Positions 17,941-26,315 of a stretch of 64,000 bases of DNA are shown here, piece after piece. Below the pieces are notes generated by a model. The model worked only from the letters and a program-made list of their open reading frames with translations. It was not told the DNA's origin and did no database searches. The translations under genes and the position numbers were made by a program. The DNA is from Gracilimonas sp040882225 (GTDB taxonomy: Bacteria > Bacteroidota > Rhodothermia > Balneolales > Balneolaceae), in the NCBI GenBank assembly GCA_040882225.1, contig JBBEBR010000017.1, positions 124,001 to 188,000 on the forward strand, written 5' to 3'. Numbering within the stretch: the stretch's first letter is position 1; each line of letters starts with the position of its first letter.

Positions 17941-19734
17941 ATGATATTTTCTAAAAAACTTGTACTGTTAATTTCTGTTCTTGGACTGATTTCCCTTTCC
18001 TGTACTCAATCCAAAGAAGAAAAAATGACGCCGGAAGAACTGGCGAAGCACGTTTCCGATCTTCTGGTTTCTGGTACTGATTTCAGTTTTGTACCGGACG
18101 TGCAGGAGTTTAGCCAAGATGGGTTATTTATGGTTGAATTTCCCGCCGGGGAGCCGGGCGTTTATTATGCGCGGTCAATTGTAAATGTGGAAGATGAGGG
18201 CTCCCATGATTTCGGGAAAGAATTTGCTATAAGCCATTCTGCCGGAATTATTAAAGTACAGTTGAATGGAGATACCATCTATACAAAAAAAACTAATGTA
18301 GACGGACATTTTGAATATGTTGATTACGGTTTGTTTGAGTATCAAGATAAATTCAAAATTGAGTTGCCGGAAGGGGAGTATCAGCTTGCCATTAAGTTTA
18401 TCCCCGAAAGAACAAATACAGTAAATCGTATTTACTTCAATGTGGTACGCTCGGATAACGCGTTGAGTCATCCCGGGGTAGATGTACTCTCTCCTTCACC
18501 GAATGAAGAGTTGGCGGAAGCAGGTTATTGGTGGATTGGCCCGTTGGCTGAAGGAACAGATGAAGATGAGCTGATTAACCCAACACTTAGTGCTCGTGAT
18601 TTAGTTGCCTCAGAGTTTTTATCTGTTAACAGGAAACCTGTTCGCTGGGATATTCCTAAAAGACACCTTGTCAAAAGCCTGCCGGGCTGGCTTACGTATC
18701 AAAATTGGCATTATTCAACGGGTGCATTTCTTGATGCGATGAGACAAACCGGTGATGTTTTCCCAACCCTGGATTATACTGAGTACATCAACCAACATTT
18801 AGACTTCTTTCTGGAAAACAAGGAGAAAATCCATCGTATGAGAGAAGATTACGGCCTAATTGCTGGCCCCTTTGGGCACTACTTTCGTTTTTCATTGCTT
18901 GATGATGTAGGTATGCAAACCGTTCCATATGCAAACAGGCTACTCGAAAACAGAGGGGAAGTTGACCAGAATTCAGAAGAATACAGGCTTGTAGAGCGCA
19001 CGGTGGATCATATTATGGATGATGCTTCTCGGCTACCCGACGGCACATTTGCTCGCTACACTCCCGATTCCATGTCGGTTTGGGCAGATGATTTGTACAT
19101 GGGTTCCATTGTTTTGCTGAAAATGAGCGAACTAACCGGAGATCATAAATACCTGGATGAAGTGGTAAAGCAGGTCATTCAGTTTGACGAACATTTGCGA
19201 GATCAGGCTTCAAATATTTACTGGCATGGATGGTTTTCACGGAACGAAGAATATTCATCGTCGAAATGGGCACGAGCCAATGGATGGACGATGATGGCCA
19301 AAACCGAGCTACTTTTAGCCATGCCGGACGATCATCCCCAAAAAGAAAATATCCTCGAAATTTTCCGGCGGCATTCGGAAGGATTGCTTGCTGTACAGTC
19401 TGCGGATGGGAGATGGCATCAGGTTTTAGATGACCCTTCTACTTATTTGGAAACTTCAGCTACGGCTATGTTCGTGCGTGCTTTTGCAACCGGAATTGTA
19501 GAAGGCTGGCTGGAAAGAGAGACATTTGCGGATGGTGCAGAACGAGGCTGGAGGTCATTGACTCATCAAGTGAATGAAGAAGGCGATGTAACGGGCATTG
19601 TTCGCGGTACACCAATTATGTTTTCTGATCAGGAATATGCCGAATGGGGCTCGCGAAGAAATGATCCTCGTGGATTAGGTTCAGTGATTTATGCGGCCAT
19701 CGCTATGGAAAAGTATAACAATTCAATTAACTAA
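17941..19734 (+). CDS. GH105-type unsaturated uronyl hydrolase lipoprotein
   Basis: The start is taken as the ATG at 17941, which gives a standard lipoprotein signal with lipobox SLSC; the TTG at 17914 only adds a polar extension. About 190 N-terminal residues form a beta-sandwich, uncommon as an add-on to this family. The rest is the (alpha/alpha)6 barrel of GH88/GH105 with 'VWADDLYMGSIVLLKMSELTG' (Asp pair at 383-384), 'YWHGWF' and 'SSSKWARANGWTMMAKTELL'. These enzymes hydrate the 4,5-unsaturated uronic acid left by polysaccharide lyases. Its presence implies a lyase acts upstream, perhaps one of the two uncharacterised secreted proteins at 2933-7259. Confidence 0.82.
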   Translation: MIFSKKLVLLISVLGLISLSCTQSKEEKMTPEELAKHVSDLLVSGTDFSFVPDVQEFSQDGLFMVEFPAGEPGVYYARSIVNVEDEGSHDFGKEFAISHSAGIIKVQLNGDTIYTKKTNVDGHFEYVDYGLFEYQDKFKIELPEGEYQLAIKFIPERTNTVNRIYFNVVRSDNALSHPGVDVLSPSPNEELAEAGYWWIGPLAEGTDEDELINPTLSARDLVASEFLSVNRKPVRWDIPKRHLVKSLPGWLTYQNWHYSTGAFLDAMRQTGDVFPTLDYTEYINQHLDFFLENKEKIHRMREDYGLIAGPFGHYFRFSLLDDVGMQTVPYANRLLENRGEVDQNSEEYRLVERTVDHIMDDASRLPDGTFARYTPDSMSVWADDLYMGSIVLLKMSELTGDHKYLDEVVKQVIQFDEHLRDQASNIYWHGWFSRNEEYSSSKWARANGWTMMAKTELLLAMPDDHPQKENILEIFRRHSEGLLAVQSADGRWHQVLDDPSTYLETSATAMFVRAFATGIVEGWLERETFADGAERGWRSLTHQVNEEGDVTGIVRGTPIMFSDQEYAEWGSRRNDPRGLGSVIYAAIAMEKYNNSIN

Positions 19735-19735
19735 T

Positions 19736-21511
19736 ATGGATTATCAAGTTCTGGGAATCTATCTCCTCGATTGGCTGGTGATAGGCGGGTACATCATTTT
19801 GATTACAGCAATCGGGTTATATTCAAATAAGGCGGTCAAATCAACCGGTGATTACTTTATGGGTGGCAGGCGCTTTGGAAAATTATTAATGATTGCGCAG
19901 GCATTCGGTGCCGGAACACGTGCCGACCAAGCGGTGGCTGTTATCGGAGCTTCGTCACAAATCGGTTTGGCGGGAATATGGTATCAATGGCTTTATCTAT
20001 TTTCGACTCCATTTTACTGGCTTATTTCCCCCATTTACAGACGCTTGCGTTACATTACCATCGGTGATTTTTTCGAGGAGCGATACGGAACAAGCATGGG
20101 AGCGGCCTATGCTTTTGTGGGACTGGCGTGGTTTGCCGCTAACATTGGTGTGGTTTTGAAAGGAACAGGCGTAACAATTGAAGCCGTTTCTGGCGGGATA
20201 ATTTCAACAGAAATGGCAGTATTTGGGATGGTTGCTTTTTTTGTACTGTATGGGTTGCTTGGTGGCCTTGTAGCGGCGGCAAGTACACAACTTCTGCAAG
20301 GTTTTTTCATCATCCTGCTATCTTTTATGCTCATCCCTTTCGCGCTTGAACAAGCGGGGGGAATAGCCGCTGTACATGAAGCTCTGCCGGATGATTGGTT
20401 CAGCCTGGTAGCTAATCAAGAGGTAACTTTGTTTTTTATTGTGATGGCGGTGTTAAACGCACTTGTGGGGGTGGTGGTACAGCCGCACCATATGTCTATC
20501 AATGGTTCTGGTAAGACGGAGCTGAGCTGCCGAAGCGGCTGGACCTACGGTAATTTCCTTAAACGCTTTGTTACACTTGGTTGGGTGTTCAGTGGGATTT
20601 TTATCGCTGTAGTTTTTCCTTCACTAATGATTGCAGATGTATCCCAGCGAGAACAAGCGTTTGGGTTGGCTATTGTGGAGTTGCTTCCAACAGGTTTTAT
20701 CGGTTTGATGATTGCCGCGATTGTTGCGGCGGTAGTAGCTGCGTGTAATAACTTTATGGTAAACGGTTCGGCTCTTTTCACACGGAATTTTTATCAACGG
20801 TTTTTAAATAAAAATGCAGATCAAAAGCACTATTTAACCGTTGCGAGGTTTAGCTCATTTGCTGTTGTAGCGGCTGGAGTTGCCATTGCTTTGTATATCC
20901 CATCTGTGGTGGAAGGTTTATTTTTAATTTGGAAGATTATGGCTTTCCTTGGAATTGCTTTCTGGATGGGAATCTTCTGGAAAAAAGCTAATCGCTATGG
21001 AGCATGGTCGTCAATGATAATTACAGCCATACTCGCATTTACAACAGATTTTTACGGCTGGTCTTTTCCTGAGCAGGTAGCGCTGTATTTACCCATTGGT
21101 TTTGCAACTATGATTACTGTCAGCTATTTCACTAAACCTGAAGATGAAGTCAGGCTCAACGTGTTTTATTCTTTGCTGAATACTCCGGTGGGCCATGAGG
21201 ATCGCCTGGAAAAAGCAGGCATCAAAGTTTCTGATGTAAATGAGGAAAAAATCGACAACAAAACTTTGGTTCCTGAATCGGAAGAAAGTGATGTGGCGGT
21301 TTCCATTCCCAAGGCGGTCTCACCCAATCCCCCACTGTTGGATAATGAGCTTGCTCTAAAAAATGGCGAGGGCCTGTTGCTGGTAGATTTGTTGAACTTG
21401 AAGAAAACGTTTAGTGTAAAAAACTATTCGGTAGATCTTAAAGGATTCGGCATTTCTTGGTTGATTGTAGCAGGCTACCTGTTGCTTGCTTATGTGTTAA
21501 GTCAAATTTAA
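19736..21511 (+). CDS. Sodium:solute symporter (SSS family), second copy
   Basis: The ATG at 19736 follows the previous stop by one base, so a 591-residue product is preferred over a longer frame from 19691 that runs back into the GH105 gene. It is an SSS-family transporter ('STGDYFMGGRRFGKLLMIAQAFGAG', 'ITIGDFFEERYG') with about 13-14 membrane helices, a long polar loop (about residues 475-560) and a final C-terminal helix. It is only distantly similar to the 497-residue symporter earlier in the operon, so the two probably import different products of the same glycan. Confidence 0.88.
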   Translation: MDYQVLGIYLLDWLVIGGYIILITAIGLYSNKAVKSTGDYFMGGRRFGKLLMIAQAFGAGTRADQAVAVIGASSQIGLAGIWYQWLYLFSTPFYWLISPIYRRLRYITIGDFFEERYGTSMGAAYAFVGLAWFAANIGVVLKGTGVTIEAVSGGIISTEMAVFGMVAFFVLYGLLGGLVAAASTQLLQGFFIILLSFMLIPFALEQAGGIAAVHEALPDDWFSLVANQEVTLFFIVMAVLNALVGVVVQPHHMSINGSGKTELSCRSGWTYGNFLKRFVTLGWVFSGIFIAVVFPSLMIADVSQREQAFGLAIVELLPTGFIGLMIAAIVAAVVAACNNFMVNGSALFTRNFYQRFLNKNADQKHYLTVARFSSFAVVAAGVAIALYIPSVVEGLFLIWKIMAFLGIAFWMGIFWKKANRYGAWSSMIITAILAFTTDFYGWSFPEQVALYLPIGFATMITVSYFTKPEDEVRLNVFYSLLNTPVGHEDRLEKAGIKVSDVNEEKIDNKTLVPESEESDVAVSIPKAVSPNPPLLDNELALKNGEGLLLVDLLNLKKTFSVKNYSVDLKGFGISWLIVAGYLLLAYVLSQI

Positions 21512-21524
21512 AGACTCCAAAAAA

Positions 21525-22889
21525 TTGAATAACCAATACTATTTCTTCCAGTTATCTTCATTCTTAATATTGCTGGCCTTTGGCATACAAAATTGTGAAG
21601 CAGTGCAATCTTCAGATCAAGTTAACTGGAAGGCTGTTCCTGAAATCATAGAGAGGATTCAGAAACCCAACTTTCCCGACAGGGATTATCTCATTACAGA
21701 TTATAATGCGGCTCAGGAAGACGCTCTTCCCGCAATAAGAAAAGCCATAAAGGAAGCTAATTCAGAAGGGGGCGGGCGGGTAGTAATCCCAGCAGGAGAA
21801 TGGTTTAGTAAAGGCCCGATTCATCTAAAGAGCAATATAAACCTGCATCTTTCAGAAGGTGCTGTACTTAAGTTTAGCGAAAGTCCGAAAGACTACCTGC
21901 CACAGGTGCTCACCCGTTGGGAAGGAACGGAAGTTTTTAATTTCTCTCCATTAATCTATGCTTATCAAGTGCATAACGTTGCCATTACTGGAGAGGGGAT
22001 TTTGGATGGTAATGCTAAGAATGGGTTTGGTACGTGGAGAGACAAGCAAAAACCGGCTCAAGAGCGACTCCGGGAAATGGGGAATAAAGGAACTGCTTTG
22101 TACGAACGCGTTTTTGGCCTTGATGATTACCTCCGTCCAAGCATGATTCAGTTTTTTGGAAGCTCGCAAATTTTAGTTGAGGATGTTACCATCTATAATT
22201 CTCCTATGTGGGTGAACCATTTTATTTACAGTTCTAATATTATTGTTCGGGGAATAACGATAGAAAGTTATCGCCTGAATAATGATGGAATAGATATCGA
22301 TTCTTCTACTCTTGTGCTTATCGAAGATTGTAAGATTTCTACAGGTGATGATAGTATTGTGATCAAGTCAGGAAGAGATCAAGATGGCTGGAGAGTTGGC
22401 AGGCCAAGTGAAGACATTGTAATCAGAAATAACTATATGGAAGGCCACAATGCATTGGCAATAGGTAGTGAAATGTCGGGAGGAGTAAGTAATGTTTTTA
22501 TGGAGAATAATATTTTGGGTGAGGTACTCTCCGCCATTTACTTTAAATCGAACCTGGATAGAGGTGGGTATATTGAAAACGTGAGGGTAAGGAATATTGA
22601 AGTAGAAGAAGCGGATGTACTGCTGCGGTTTAGTACTAACTATCATTCCCACCGGGGTGGAGACTATCCCACTTTATACCGAAACTTTATTATTGAAGAA
22701 ATAACGGCGAAAAAAACACGGTTAGCTATAGAAGCTGTGGGATTAGCTCAACTTCCCATTCAAGATATATTAGTTAGAAATGTTACAGTAAATGAAGCCG
22801 AAGAAGTGCAACACATAAATAATGTCACCAACTTTGTTTTTGAAAATGTCTGGGTAAATGGAAAAGAAGTTAAACTTACTCAGCATTAA
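21525..22889 (+). CDS. Polygalacturonase-fold glycosidase, GH28
   Basis: This is a 454-residue secreted enzyme with a hydrophobic signal segment near the N-terminus; the only upstream start is TTG at 21525, with a weak ribosome site. It is a right-handed beta-helix of the GH28 family, with the catalytic pattern 'NNDGIDIDSS' (D254), 'STGDDSIVIKSG' (D275, D276) and 'GHNALAIGSEMSGG' (H308). GH28 enzymes cut alpha-linked uronic acid or rhamnosyl bonds. Its position as the last gene of the operon suggests the glycan contains such a linkage besides beta-glucuronide. Its stop lies only 4 bases from the stop of the convergent regulator gene. Confidence 0.85.
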   Translation: MNNQYYFFQLSSFLILLAFGIQNCEAVQSSDQVNWKAVPEIIERIQKPNFPDRDYLITDYNAAQEDALPAIRKAIKEANSEGGGRVVIPAGEWFSKGPIHLKSNINLHLSEGAVLKFSESPKDYLPQVLTRWEGTEVFNFSPLIYAYQVHNVAITGEGILDGNAKNGFGTWRDKQKPAQERLREMGNKGTALYERVFGLDDYLRPSMIQFFGSSQILVEDVTIYNSPMWVNHFIYSSNIIVRGITIESYRLNNDGIDIDSSTLVLIEDCKISTGDDSIVIKSGRDQDGWRVGRPSEDIVIRNNYMEGHNALAIGSEMSGGVSNVFMENNILGEVLSAIYFKSNLDRGGYIENVRVRNIEVEEADVLLRFSTNYHSHRGGDYPTLYRNFIIEEITAKKTRLAIEAVGLAQLPIQDILVRNVTVNEAEEVQHINNVTNFVFENVWVNGKEVKLTQH

Positions 22890-22893
22890 TATA

Positions 22894-24057
22894 CTACTTG
22901 CCCTCCAAATCTTGTTCAACACCCTCTGGAACTTTTACCCCGCAAGATTCTCGTACCACTAATTCAGGTTTTAGCATCGTTCGGTGTTCTGTGGGTATCC
23001 CCTCTATACGATTAATTAATTTATCTATCGCTAAAGCCCCTATTTGTTCTACCGGTTGGTGTATAGTGGTGAGGGGCACAGTGGCATATTTTGCCTGATC
23101 AATATCATCAAAACCAACTATGGCTATATCATCGGGTACTTTATACCCGAGTTCTTGAACTCGTTTTATAAATCCAAGCGCTGTTAAATCATTGTAAGAA
23201 AAAAAGGCGGTAGGTTTTTTGGGTAACTTATGGTAAACATCTCCCAACGAATAGCCAGAATTATATCCATTTAAAGAAGTTGTGAATGCAGGGCGAAGTT
23301 GAAAATCAGGATTTGGAGTAATACCATGTTCTTCTAAAGCCTGAATGCAACCTTCCAGCCGAACATCCCCCAAAGCGTTATTATTGGGGCTATTCAAATA
23401 TCCGATTTCACGATGGCCTAAATCTATTAAATGCTGCGTACCAATATAAGCCCCGCCCTTATGGTCGGTACCTACATACCAAATATCATTATCCGCTACA
23501 TATGAAACCATCACATACGGGTAGCCTTCAGAATGTAAATTTCTAATTATCTCGGGAGCGTGAGGTTCTTTTCTGAAGGTTGCGATGATTAATCCTTTTA
23601 CTCCAATTTTTTTGAAATGCTTTATTTGCCCTTCTTCTTTTTTAATTTGGCTGGAGCTATTGGAGAGCAATAAATTATAATTTTTACTATAGGCTGTTTC
23701 TTCTACCATATGTGCTATAAGTGAGAAAAATGGATTTTTCAAATCTTGTAGAACCAAACCTACTGCCGCGTGTTTTGAAATAGAGGCAGCTTCTTTTCTC
23801 TCAGCTATAAAGGTTCCTTTCCCCACACGGCTAAAAAGAAATCCTTCATCAATTAGTGAGGAAAGAGCACTTTTAATTGTTATAAGGCTTACATCGTATT
23901 CTTGAGCTAATAACTTGTGTGATTTAAGCTGTTGTCCCACTTTAAATTCGCCCCGGGAAATCTTTGTTTTGATGTCATTTACAATTTGAACATACAAAGG
24001 AGTGGAGTCCTGAAAATCGATAGCCATAGATAGTGATAAAATATTTATTGTTTCCAT
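22894..24057 (-). CDS. GntR-type HTH / LacI-type sensor hybrid repressor
   Basis: This 387-residue transcription regulator has an N-terminal GntR winged helix (about 13-85: 'PLYVQIVNDIKTKISRGEFKVG', 'LAQEYDVSLITIKSALSSL', 'RVGKGTFIA') joined to a periplasmic-binding-protein-like sugar sensor (about 95-375: 'AVGLVLQDLKNPFFSLIAH', 'DIAIVGFDDIDQAKYATVPLTTIHQP'). The arrangement is that of AraR-type regulators. It probably represses a neighbouring sugar operon until a sugar binds. The start at 24057 is preferred over an in-frame ATG at 24027 because an AGG sits upstream. It converges on the uronate/hexosamine operon with 4 bases between stop codons, and is divergent from the sigma factor gene. 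Confidence 0.88.
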   Translation of the reverse strand: METINILSLSMAIDFQDSTPLYVQIVNDIKTKISRGEFKVGQQLKSHKLLAQEYDVSLITIKSALSSLIDEGFLFSRVGKGTFIAERKEAASISKHAAVGLVLQDLKNPFFSLIAHMVEETAYSKNYNLLLSNSSSQIKKEEGQIKHFKKIGVKGLIIATFRKEPHAPEIIRNLHSEGYPYVMVSYVADNDIWYVGTDHKGGAYIGTQHLIDLGHREIGYLNSPNNNALGDVRLEGCIQALEEHGITPNPDFQLRPAFTTSLNGYNSGYSLGDVYHKLPKKPTAFFSYNDLTALGFIKRVQELGYKVPDDIAIVGFDDIDQAKYATVPLTTIHQPVEQIGALAIDKLINRIEGIPTEHRTMLKPELVVRESCGVKVPEGVEQDLEGK

Positions 24058-24074
24058 ACCTAATATACCTAATA
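24057..24074. repeat. Tandem 9-bp repeat at regulator start
   Basis: TACCTAATA occurs twice head to tail, ending at the first base of the regulator's start codon (read TATTAGGTA twice on the coding strand). It overlaps the presumed ribosome-binding region. It could be an autoregulatory operator, or simply a duplicated AGG-bearing leader. Confidence 0.5.
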
Positions 24075-24413
24075 ATCCTGCTTAAAACTAACGAAAAAGG
24101 ATAGCATAGAGGCTTTAATAATAAGTTGTTGTTGGTTAATAGAGAATTCTACTGGGGAATAGATTAAGAGTTTTCTCTGTAATCTTGGTATGTGACGTTA
24201 ATTATCGTAAAGAAACATCTCCGAAGTTTTAAAACCTGAGTTGAATCTTTTAATTCTGCTATAGATAACCTTTGAATTGTTCTGTCTAATTTTACTATTT
24301 GCATTTTGAAAACAAATGTTCTTCATTTATGAAAACGTTTTTCTAAGCAAGAAAAATGCACGATATAATTGCTATAAAACAATTATTAGTGTATTAAATT
24401 ATAAGGGTTTTAT
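24058..24413. other. 356-bp divergent intergenic region with operator-like palindrome
   Basis: This spacer lies between the divergent regulator and sigma factor genes and must hold both promoters. The clearest element is the perfect 10-bp palindrome AAAACGTTTT at 24332-24341, within TGAAAACGTTTTTC, which resembles LacI-family operators (TGAAAnCGnTTTCA). AAGGG at about 24403-24407 is a plausible ribosome site for the sigma factor. No gene or RNA gene is seen. Confidence 0.55.
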
Positions 24414-25034
24414 ATGAATTCAGAGTTACCATCGGATATTTGGGATAGGTTTGCATCAGGTGATTCAACTTCCTTTAAAAAACTTTTCGAAGAGTATTAT
24501 AAGGGTTTATATGGTTATGGGTTAAAACTTTGTAGTAACTCTGAATTGGTAGAAGATTCCATACAAGATATTTTTGTATCTGTATGGGAAAGAAGAGATG
24601 AATTATCCCATATCATATCTCCGAATGTATATTTGTATGTTTCTTTACGGAGGAGAATTTTCAAGACGTTGAAAAAGACTAACAAACTGAAACCCATACC
24701 GAGAGAGGGTGAGGAAGGATTTAGTATTTGTTTTGGGGTAGAGGAAATAATTATAAAGAATGAGTATCAAGAGCAGCAAAAAGAGGCATTAAAATTAGCC
24801 TTGGAGCAATTATCAAATCAGCAAAAAGAAGTTCTTTTTCTACACTATTATAATGGCATGAGTTACGGAGAAATTGAAGAGATTTTATCAATCAATCGGC
24901 AGTCTGTGCGAAATCATGTTTACAGAGCGATGCAAACACTTCGATCAATTTTAAATAAAGATGTGATGAGGTTGGTAAACTCCTTGATTATTATTTCCCT
25001 GCTATCGTCCTTCCTTATCTACATAGGCATTTAA
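24414..25034 (+). CDS. FecI-type ECF sigma factor with hydrophobic C-terminal tail
   Basis: This 206-residue ECF sigma factor has region 2 at about residues 20-85 ('FEEYYKGLYGYGLKLCSN ... DSIQDIFVSVWERRDEL') and region 4 at about 130-180 ('LSNQQKEVLFLHYYNGMSYGEI', 'SINRQSVRNHVYRAMQTLRSIL'). It is followed by an anti-sigma gene and an STN-domain SusC, the standard FecI-FecR-FecA-like surface-signalling arrangement of Bacteroidota. The last ~19 residues (188-206) are strongly hydrophobic and could be a membrane anchor. It probably directs transcription of the downstream fructan locus once an outer-membrane signal is relayed through the anti-sigma factor. Confidence 0.9.
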   Translation: MNSELPSDIWDRFASGDSTSFKKLFEEYYKGLYGYGLKLCSNSELVEDSIQDIFVSVWERRDELSHIISPNVYLYVSLRRRIFKTLKKTNKLKPIPREGEEGFSICFGVEEIIIKNEYQEQQKEALKLALEQLSNQQKEVLFLHYYNGMSYGEIEEILSINRQSVRNHVYRAMQTLRSILNKDVMRLVNSLIIISLLSSFLIYIGI

Positions 25035-25121
25035 TCATTGACTGGTTAAAGCAAGACGCATATCTATTTTGTTAAGTTTTCAAACCCACAATGCGCTATC
25101 AATATTCTTTTAAAAAAATAT

Positions 25122-25153
25122 TGAGTACGATGGTAATCCTCCAAGCTCTCCTT
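25122..25153 (+). promoter_or_regulatory. Candidate ECF sigma promoter, copy A
   Basis: TGAGTACG (25122-25129) and CTCTCCTT (25146-25153) are separated by 16 bases and preceded by an A-rich tract. The same two blocks with the same spacing recur at 48261 and 50478, both upstream of secreted T9SS proteins. The spacing and TCC-containing downstream block fit an ECF -35/-10 pair. It lies about 52 bases before the anti-sigma start. Confidence 0.6.
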
Positions 25154-25205
25154 GTTAAAGCAGCTGATTATTTTTCAAACATATTATTTATCAATAAATA
25201 TTTTC

Positions 25206-26270
25206 ATGACTCATAAAAATTACACCGTTAATGAATTAGTTAATAATCCCTCATTTCGGAGTACAGTTAATGGCACAGCAACCGCTGAACAAATTCAGCA
25301 ATGGGATAACTGGATTGAGCTAAGTTCTCAAAATAGAAATAAGGCTAAACAAGCTATTTCAGAGATTGTAGGGTTTGAATTTAAAGATCCTGCCTTGCCA
25401 AATATCAATGCAGAATGGAAAAGCCTGAAAAAGAGAACTGTAGGTAAGCAATCTAATTTGCCAACAAAATCTAAAAGAAAAGGAAGTAAACTCAAAAGAA
25501 TTTACCTCTCTGCTGCGGTGGTGCTACTAGCGGCTATGGGTAGTATGTGGATTTATAATTTCTCAAATGGCGTATCTCCAGATAATAAACTGGAGCAAGT
25601 TACAGAAGCCAGAACCATCTCTACAGTTGATGGAGAGCAAAAAACCTTGAGGTTTACTAATAATTCTAAAATAATTCTGAATAGTAATTCAACGCTAACT
25701 TACAGTATAGGATTAAATGAGGATCGAACTATATATGTAACTCTGGATGGGGAAGCATTTTTTGATGCTGATAGTGGCACAAAAAAGAATCCAGTTTTCG
25801 CTGTTACAACTCCAGACGGAACTATTAAAGATATTGGTACCCAATTTTTAGTAAGTGTGCAAAATAAAAGATCAAGGGTTGTTTTACAGGATGGATATGT
25901 AGAAGTGGAATACTCAAAGTTTGACTGGAAAGACCAAGAGAGGAAGACTTTTAATGTAAAAAAAGGAGAGTTAGTAGAGTTTAGCCGCACGAGCATTCTA
26001 AAAAAAGAAAAAGTGAATGCTTCATTTTATACCTCTTGGGCAACCGATTTTCTAGAATTTGATCAAACTAAAATCGGTGATTTTACAAAATATATGGAGC
26101 AGTATTTCGGAGTAGAAGTGCAAATTTTGGATCCCAAAATTAGTGATATCACACTCGATGGGGCCGTTTACTTCAAATCATTGGGTGATTTGGTGCGCTC
26201 AGTATCGGATGTTACGGGGATAACTGTATCTCAGTCGGATGATGGTAGAAGTGTTTTTATAGACAAATGA
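25206..26270 (+). CDS. FecR-type anti-sigma factor
   Basis: The ATG at 25206 is chosen; an in-frame TTG at 25152 would overlap the putative -10 block and adds an unrelated hydrophobic leader. The 354-residue product has a cytoplasmic N-terminus, one membrane helix (about residues 100-120, 'IYLSAAVVLLAAMGSMWIY'), a FecR domain ('TISTVDGEQKTLRFTNNSKIILNS', 'VTTPDGTIKDIGTQFLVS') and a C-terminal DUF4974-like domain ('FLEFDQTKIGDFTKYMEQYFGV ... ITLDGAVYFKSLG'). The C-terminal part should contact the STN domain of the next gene's receptor in the periplasm, and the N-terminal part the sigma factor. Confidence 0.9.
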   Translation: MTHKNYTVNELVNNPSFRSTVNGTATAEQIQQWDNWIELSSQNRNKAKQAISEIVGFEFKDPALPNINAEWKSLKKRTVGKQSNLPTKSKRKGSKLKRIYLSAAVVLLAAMGSMWIYNFSNGVSPDNKLEQVTEARTISTVDGEQKTLRFTNNSKIILNSNSTLTYSIGLNEDRTIYVTLDGEAFFDADSGTKKNPVFAVTTPDGTIKDIGTQFLVSVQNKRSRVVLQDGYVEVEYSKFDWKDQERKTFNVKKGELVEFSRTSILKKEKVNASFYTSWATDFLEFDQTKIGDFTKYMEQYFGVEVQILDPKISDITLDGAVYFKSLGDLVRSVSDVTGITVSQSDDGRSVFIDK

Positions 26271-26315
26271 TTATCAAACAAATAACCGGAAAATGGTGAA
26301 AAGGAGTATAACGCA

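Noticed and set aside
18470..18496. TGAGTCAT followed by CTCTCCTT resembling the proposed sigma promoter
   Set aside because: It lies inside the GH105 coding region, the upstream block mismatches and the spacing is 17.
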